Shown piece by piece: positions 57,655-64,000 of a DNA stretch of 64,000 bases. Below the pieces are notes generated by a model. That model saw only the letters and a program-made list of their open reading frames with translations. It had not been told where the DNA came from and ran no database searches. The translations under genes and the position numbers were made by a program. Source of the stretch: Anniella stebbinsi (lineage: Eukaryota > Chordata > Lepidosauria > Squamata > Anniellidae). Numbering within the stretch: position 1 is the first letter of the stretch; every line of letters starts with the position of its first letter. The stretch spans positions 404,153,154 through 404,217,153 of the forward strand of contig JARDYH010000001.1 in NCBI GenBank assembly GCA_029215795.1. Direction: 5' to 3'.

Positions 57655-60600
57655 CTGCAGGAAGTATAAAGAAAAGGATTAGGCACAAACAAGCACACAA
57701 CAGTGATGGCAATGTCCATTTTATAGATGTATTTATGCCGTATTTATGCCATACAGCTATATCATATGCAGGGGGCTCAGGGTTCCAGGACCAATGCCAA
57801 GATAGGTGCTTTGAATAGCCGCATGTGTCTGTCTGTCTGTCTATGACCTGGTTCATGCATAATGCTAATCCATGGTTTATGTAACACATGGGTTGTTGTG
57901 ATGTATGAATACAGCCACTTTAAACAAACCATGTTTTTTTAACCAACAACAACCCAGAAAAGAACCCTTGGCTTGTCATTGGGGTTTGAATTTAGGATTG
58001 TTTAAATGATGGCTTGCCGTTACATGTAAACCCAGAACCACAGGTTTTTCATAGGTTGTTTCGGCAGGCTACAGAAGTGGCAAGCAAGAGTGGTCAAAAC
58101 ACCCAGCTGCTTTACACGCCAGTACTAGATCGCTGCAAAGGCACATTTAGGATACAGGGAGGGAGTGGGCAAAGGAGGAGGGAAACAAACAATCCAGGGA
58201 CTGAGAAAACAAACTGCAGTTTGTTTGATTGTCTGCCAGACAAACCCTGACACGCTGTGGCTCGTGGGTTATTTAACCCATGATGAGCTGTGGTGTTCAT
58301 GGGTGCCAGGTTACATATGAAACCTCCGCTTGGTAAACGTGGGTTATGCAAGGGAGTATATGTGTGTGTATGTGCCAGTTCTGGATTTAAGGATTCAGTT
58401 CTACAACTGGAAGAGATTATGCAGGAATTAGCAACATTTGGACACAATTTGTTTATGTGTTTGATCATTTGATGTAGTGTGCTATTGGCTGTCAACCAGT
58501 TAATCAGCCTGCCTTTCAACCAATATTTAAATGTAAATGTTTTTATATTACGAACCTTCTCCACAAAATCAAACAATCAATTCACTGTTAGAAGGGAAAG
58601 CCATCTTGAATGACTCCCCCTCACGTGCATTTGTTAACACATCAGAACCAAAACAGTCTCTAAAAAGTGTTTCCTTTACTTGCTGCCACATAATCAACCA
58701 ACAACCTCTTTAGCTGATTAATCTACAGATTATGCCTTGGTCGGGGCTGTGATTGTACTTGTATCAAAAAAATAAGGATTAGTTATGATCATCAATTTCC
58801 CAAAACCCAATTTGGAGGTAATGTGAAAAGTACACATGGATACCGGAGCAGCTCAAAAAACGTTTTTGTGTCTCTCTTCTGATGTTATACTTACAAAACT
58901 ATGTGTTTTACCACACCATACATACATACCATACATACCATTTTTCTCATGTAACTGTACTAGAGATTTATAGGACTGCTGTGCTCTTGCTAGGTTATAT
59001 TGGTTCTGGGGGGAAAAGAAAAACTGGTTTAAGTATTTACCCAAGCCATGACAGAGGTTGTTACGAATCAACCTGCATTTATCCTGGATTAAATAGATTC
59101 ATGTTCCTGACAAGCTCAACATTTAGGATTGTCTAAAACAACAACAACTAGGGCCTTCATTGGATACTATGACTTGATTTGCTTAACCATAGTTGCCTTA
59201 ACTCTGGTTAAAGTCCCCAAACATATGATGAAGTTATTGTTTTGCTTGCCCTGGGGGGCATCTGTACAGAAACATTGGTGGCTCTTGCTACTCTACAGAG
59301 GCCAGGAAACTGCCACAGGATGCAATGCATGTTTAGACAGAAAAGGTCCTGTAACTCCCAGCATTCCCCAGCCAGCATGGTTGGCTGGGGATACTGGGAG
59401 TTGTGGGACTTTTAATGTCTAAACACTCATAGGATTGTGCCCTTAATCAGTTTATTTGGTTTGAATATAACAACTACATGATGGTTTCACATCCTGGTTT
59501 GTGGCCAAACCTTATCCATGACTTAGATATTTAGATGCAACACTTAAACCGTGGTTAATGAAAACAAAAAGTGGTCTGTCTGCAGAGGGCCTGAAACTAT
59601 AAAACAAGTTAGAGCTGGCCTAGGCTGCTGCTAGCTATGCTAGCTAAAGGCCAAAACAGGTGCAACTGTAGCTGACCTGTGTGTTTAACATGGATCTATC
59701 CCAGTCACAGAAGGGAAAGAGGGATATGATTTGAACAGCAAAGGGCACAAGGAACAGCACGAACCCTCCCCCTTGAAAGGCAACCTTTCCACAGATACTG
59801 TGATGGGTATTGGTAGGGGAGAAACGCACTCTGGGAGAGGAGCTCCAAGAAAGCAGCCGGGCCATGGCGGGAGTCATGGGCCTTTTTCTTTCTGTTGAAA
59901 TATGCATGGGATTGTGCCCTGAAAGGGCCATCGCCCTCTGAGAGTGTGCCTGCTGTCTAAGATCACCAAAGTCCCTTCGGACAGACCGTTGTACCAAAAT
60001 GCGAGACCGAACAAGACCTCTGGAGACCCATGAGGTGTTTTTCTAGGGTGGCACCTTGCCGATGGAACCCTTTACCCAGTCTATCTCCTTCCTTGCCAGG
60101 GTTCTGCCGTTGCTTTAAAAAGTTTGTTTCAGTGAGCGTTTGATTTTCCTACTGCTTTTTTCTATGGGATTTTCTTCAGATGTTCAATGCAATCTGACTC
60201 CCTGCCGGTTATTATTAGTTGTGATGTTTTTATTTGTGGCTTTGACTCCACCCACCCAACGCTCCTGTATTGGTTGTACTAGTGGTGCTTTCATTGTTTG
60301 ACAACTGATATAGGTGGTAGCGTGTTCCTCCCATCCGAGAAACCACTCTCCAAAGGGGGTGGGGGTGGGTTTTTTATTTTGTTTTATATCAACGTTACAC
60401 TTCTACACAGGGCTGGGATTGCAGTCAACTGATCGAGTACTGTTGACCGATGAGTGCCTATTGCCTGATAGTATGTGACCACAGGCAAATGTTTTATGAT
60501 GTCAAGAGAGTCCTTAACAAGGGTGGTAATGCTTTATACCTTTGGCAGTGTCCTCTGAGGCAAGGAAGAGAGACCCTTGCTTCCCAGTCCTGCAGGAGTC

Positions 60601-61628
60601 AGGAAACACCTATGGGCTCTTTGGGGGCAGGAATCCCTCTCCTCTATCTCTACAGCCACACTTTTAACAGCCACATGTTACTTGTTGCATTTTTATCCTG
60701 GGCTTCCTCCAGGGAACTCAGGCTTTACATCAAGACACACAACGTTCTTAATAGCTGAAAAAGCACACAGGCATAAGTTTACCTTATTTGCTCCAAACTG
60801 TACTCTGGCTTTTCCTTTGACTAATGTGGCATTGATCTGCATGATGACTGATTCTGTGGAGTAGGCACTACTCCAACCCTAAAGGAGGGAAAAAGGAAAG
60901 ATGTTTTTCCCCCAGAACGGTACTGCATTTCCTCAGCTCGCCTTTGCTGAACATGTTGCCAGAAGTGGATTTCTCTCTACTAAACTAGGTGGACTTGAAT
61001 CAATGTTCCACTTTTTAAAAACACAGTTATCTGCCATGGGGAGCGGGAGGAATACATAAGGCAACGAAGCAGAACTCTTAAGGGGAAATCCAAGTTGCAT
61101 ATATTTCTAGAATCTGGCAAGACAAAACCAAAGAAAAATATAAACCACATAAAAGACTCTTCAATTCCATAGAGATTCATAGCAATTACAACGTTCGTTT
61201 AGGTTGCAAAAGCTGAAGCTCTCTTTGGCTATTGGGCGGCATAGAAATGCAATAAATAAAAAAATAAATAGGTAGCATTCTTATGCATGTTTAGAAAGGG
61301 GGAAAAAAGCCCTACAACTCCCGGCCATCTATTCATTTTTCTGCTTAAACATGCCATGGGGTTTGCACCCTTCCTTAATTGTTCTTACTAGATCCAGCTC
61401 TGTCTCCTTGTGGCAGGGGAGTCCTATCCCTTAACCCTAAACCGGCAGCACTGCTTTGCTTGCCATTTCAAATTGGTCTCACATTAAAGAACGAACTTGG
61501 AAACTGGAGTCGGTCCTGTCACTGCTGGGGATTTCCATAGGAGTGGACACTTTGGGCAAGATTTTGATTTTGTATTCACCTGCTTAGTAAGAAGTTCCAT
61601 GCATAATGCACCTCCACCGAGAACATAC
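57623..61628 (-). CDS. UBE2Q2: ubiquitin-conjugating enzyme E2 Q2 (UBE2Q2), last four coding exons (partial gene)
   Basis: E2 enzyme that carries ubiquitin as a thioester on a cysteine and passes it to substrates. Four exons join in frame: 61628-61580 ([16 protein letters not shown]), 60878-60783 ([19 protein letters not shown] and on to GANK), 59005-58939 ([20 protein letters not shown] and on), and 57654-57623 ([12 protein letters not shown]). All have GT-AG borders. They give the last 80 residues of a protein that is 375 long in human, with near-identical sequence. The catalytic cysteine is in GGALCMEL. The N-terminal region and first part of the UBC fold (human ...FVRVVSPVLSGG) are not found before 64000 and must lie to the right. 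It is on the same strand as FBXO22, as in mammals. Confidence 0.96.
57845..58350. mobile_element. UBE2Q2: MITE-like repeat, 'cacaacacgacaagccgc' family, in a UBE2Q2 intron
   Basis: Has cctggttcatgcataatgc at the left, caggttacatatgaaacctc at the right, and inner words such as cacatgggttgttgtgatg and gggttatttaacccatgatg like those in the copies at 4434 and 18117. Ends are approximate. Confidence 0.45.
58939..59005 (-). CDS. UBE2Q2: UBE2Q2 exon
   Basis: Acceptor ttcttttccccccag, donor AAAAATG|gtatgt. It codes [20 protein letters not shown] and KN. Phase 0 in, phase 1 out. Confidence 0.97.
59321..59442. repeat. foldback repeat, 'catgtttagacag..actgggagttg' family, copy 1
   Basis: tgcatgtttagacag, tgtaactcccagcattcccc, then the inverse (ggctggggatactgggagtt) and taaacactcataggattgtg. 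Decayed relatives lie at 61281-61372, 22619-22700 and 12301-12403, sharing the 'taaacatgcataggattgcac' edge. Confidence 0.65.
60010..60270 (+). repeat. LINE 3' fragment
   Basis: ggtggcaccttgccgatgga, accctttacccagtctatct, then T-rich sequence. Same class as 41640-42120, in a UBE2Q2 intron. Confidence 0.5.
60783..60878 (-). CDS. UBE2Q2: UBE2Q2 exon
   Basis: Acceptor tccctcctttag, donor AATAAG|gtaaac. Exactly 32 codons, [19 protein letters not shown] to VQFGANK, differing from human (as recalled) at about one residue. Confidence 0.97.
61281..61372. repeat. foldback repeat, same family as 59321-59442
   Basis: ttatgcatgtttagaaaggg, cctacaactcccggccatct and cttaaacatgccatggggtt show the same arrangement. 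In the UBE2Q2 intron between 60878 and 61580. Confidence 0.5.
61580..61628 (-). CDS. UBE2Q2: UBE2Q2 exon with the catalytic cysteine
   Basis: Acceptor ttctatctcacag, donor AAGCAG|gtgaat. Its first base completes a codon from the exon beyond the window; it then reads [16 protein letters not shown]. Cys in ALCMEL is the thioester residue of this family. Confidence 0.95.
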
Positions 61629-64000
61629 CTGTGAGATAGAAAGACATGTTGAGAATACAGTTTCTGATCATGCAAGATGCAGCTGGATTTGTCATGGCAT
61701 AAGCGTTTATGCTGCCATCTACGGTTGCACACGAGAGGAGTCCTTCTCCACTATGGAGTAATGCTTAATAAAATCATTTGCAATTCCATAGGTGGGATTA
61801 TTTATTATCCAACCAAGTTACACACCTCTATTATAGGCCTGACAAGGACACAAGATTGAGCAGGTGGAAAACTTCCAATATTTGAGCCTAAGCCACACCT
61901 GAAAGGAATAGTTGGGACAAACATTTTGAAGGTATGAAGCCCAAATCTTCTGTGCAGGCAGAGTCTATCCTGCCATGCTGGTCAAGAGGAATGAGCAACC
62001 CTCTCCAGCTTTGCAGGGGCCTCAGGTCAAAGTACTTACTCAAGTACTCCAAAAAGCTGAATTACAGGGTGAAGAAGGAGAATGACAAAGCCACACAAAT
62101 GATGTTGCGGAGGCAAATCCGTTGCCTACTGTAAGATACACCAGCTGCTTTTACGCAGTGTGCGGCAATGCGGTGCCTACCCGCCAGGCCTCTGGCTCGC
62201 TCATCTGGCTGCCTGCGCGCCACCGATGCCTTTCACCGCTGCACCAAGGAAGCAGAAAGTCTCTGAACTGGCTGGCTTCCTGCTTCCTCACTGCTGAGGT
62301 GACTCAGAAGCAAAAGTGGCAGGCGAAGCGGTAGTGGCCGGCTGAAGGGGAGAGGAGGAGGCAAGTCAAGGAAAGTGGAAAGTAAGAGAAGAGTGTTTCA
62401 AGAAAAGTGGGACTTCCAGATGGGGGACACAAGAAAATATGCCTGCAGGCCTGAAAAGGCTGCCCACCCCTGAACTAAGCCCTCTGTGCAACCAATTCCA
62501 CAGATACGGCACTAGGCATTGAAGAGGGGATCCACAAGCCAGCAGCTGCCACGAAAGGCCATTGGCTTGATCCTGATGGGGATTGCGCGCGAGGCCATGG
62601 CTCAGCTGAGGCCATAGAAGAGCCAGGGCAAAAGCTGAAACGGGAGGCAGACAAACTGACGCTGACAAACAAGCTCTCACTGCAGTTCAGCTGATGCACG
62701 TTCTCCCCCGGGCTGCAATAGTAGCAGCAGGTTCAGCCACTGGTCGATCACACGAGAGCATTAGCCCTGGGCAAGCGGCACAAGGCCGACTCTGCCCTGC
62801 GGTTTTAGAACCTGCCCACAGCAGGAGGCTCAGTCTCATAGGGTGGAGGGCTCCGCTGTATGAGCGGAGGGGGATGTTGTAACGGGGATGTATCCCATCG
62901 TCTTCCCACTGAAAGGAAATCTGAGAAGAACTGCGAGGACCCAGGTTGGACACACTCATACAATCGAGGCACAAACACATCACACCTCCTAATGAAGCAG
63001 GGAAATGTTTGCTTCTTTTGCAGTTAATTCAGTGAAGTGAAGGATCCGGGTGCTAAAATCCCTGCAGACTCATAGTGAATTGGGGAGGAAGGGGGTTGGG
63101 GGGGAGAGAGGAGAAAGGGAAAAATGCACCCATCTGCGCTGCTGTATTTATCTTGTAATACTGGTTGTAAATGAATGCAGTTTATAACTTTTCCCATTTC
63201 CAAGGACTCTGGACGCTGGTCTACAAAGGAATAAACTTGACAGACCTAGCTAGTGGCAGGACTAGGAGAAACCGCGGAGAATGTCTGCTGGTCAGAGTAG
63301 ACCAGGCTTCCCCAATCTGGTAACTTCCAGAGAGGTTGGACTACAACTCCCATAATCTCACAGCCAGCTATGTAGTACAACACATCTGGATGGCACCGGG
63401 TTGAGCAAAGCTGGAGAGAACAATGCTGAACAAAATGGGCCAATACTCTGACTCATGACAAGGCCATGTCATATGCTGATGGAGACCCATTTCTTCGTCG
63501 AGAACCCCATGACCCACCTCTCCAGCTTTATTTTTAAGGGAGGATGCAATTCTGGCCAGATGATCTTCCCAGCACCATGTTTTGTTTACTGTATGCCAGG
63601 GAGGCACTTTGAATGGAAGCCAGCAATCCACAGTATGGCTGGCGAGGGACATTAAAAGGTCAAAACCATTTTAGTCAGCCAAAGTTAAGCTATCCTCATT
63701 AGCTTGGTTTATTGGAATTATTTTGGACACAAATCGATAAAAGCTGGTGAGCAGCACGGATGTGAAGCTTTGGGGACTCAGAGCATCAAAGCTATGAAAT
63801 CCATGGCTTTAGAGCTGCCAAACCACCCTGGCAAGACCTCTATAGTAAGTCCGGACACAATCAAAAGAGAGTCACCCAACTGAGCATAATCACTGCGCAC
63901 TGTTTTGATATCCCTTTTCTAACAACAACCCAGTTCTCATTTTAGTGTATTTTATACTGTTGCACTTTATAGTTCCCTTTCTTTGTAATAAGCTTAGAAA
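61629..64000 (-). other. UBE2Q2: UBE2Q2 intron, running off the window
   Basis: No exon matching the preceding part of UBE2Q2 was found. A GC-richer stretch at 62100-62900 and the foldback at 63301 are present; otherwise nothing recognisable. Confidence 0.6.
63301..63413. repeat. foldback repeat, 'ggagggcaccaggttgggg' family, copy 5
   Basis: accaggcttccccaatctgg and gactacaactcccataatct at the left, catctggatggcaccgggtt at the right. In a UBE2Q2 intron. Confidence 0.7.

Overview
This is a vertebrate nuclear genomic window: split genes with GT-AG introns, CpG-island promoters, microsatellites and many decayed transposable elements, and no bacterial or organellar features. The repeats (CR1-type tails ending in ATTCTATGATTCT units, a tRNA-derived SINE, a foldback element reading 'ctggagggcaccaggttgggg', hAT and Tc1 relics, tails of the 'gggcggcatagaaatgcaataaata' type) look like those of a squamate reptile, most likely a lizard. 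That assignment is an inference from repeat style; the genes alone only say amniote-like vertebrate.

Three protein-coding genes can be read exon by exon, in the order known from human 15q24 but inverted: NRG4 (+), FBXO22 (-), UBE2Q2 (-, 3' part only). NRG4 (neuregulin-4, a membrane-anchored ErbB4 ligand) has its start codon at 27062 and coding exons at 27062-27071, 30198-30291, 34757-34906 and 35946-36025; its last few residues are unresolved. A probable non-coding 5' exon lies at 22822-22889. FBXO22 (F-box/FIST substrate receptor of an SCF ubiquitin ligase) is complete: seven coding exons between 53375 and 44088 give 394 residues, and one intron uses a GC-AG splice pair. UBE2Q2 (E2 ubiquitin-conjugating enzyme) contributes its last four coding exons (61628 to 57623), including the catalytic cysteine, plus a 3' UTR of about 1.7 kb; the rest lies beyond the right edge.

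Layout: 1-8600 is gene-poor and repeat-rich, probably intron 1 of a leftward gene (TMEM266 in conserved synteny). 8640-9820 is a CpG island with strong splice donors on both strands, probably a bidirectional promoter for NRG4 (right) and TMEM266 (left). 9812-36025 is NRG4. 36026-44087 is the tail-to-tail NRG4/FBXO22 interval, with a decayed Tc1 transposon. 44088-53375 is FBXO22, with its CpG-island promoter at about 52480-53660. 53700-55925 is a short intergenic gap, and 55926 to the end is UBE2Q2. FBXO22 and UBE2Q2 both belong to the ubiquitin system and lie head-to-tail on the same strand; NRG4 is functionally unrelated.

I saw no new biological system. The most useful observations are the GC-AG intron of FBXO22, the ambiguous NRG4 C-terminus with a proximal poly(A) signal, an NRG4 upstream ORF, several non-autonomous DNA transposons with readable ends (two with 8-bp target duplications), a perfect 28-bp inverted repeat around an AT tract, and an unusual number of long G/C homopolymers.
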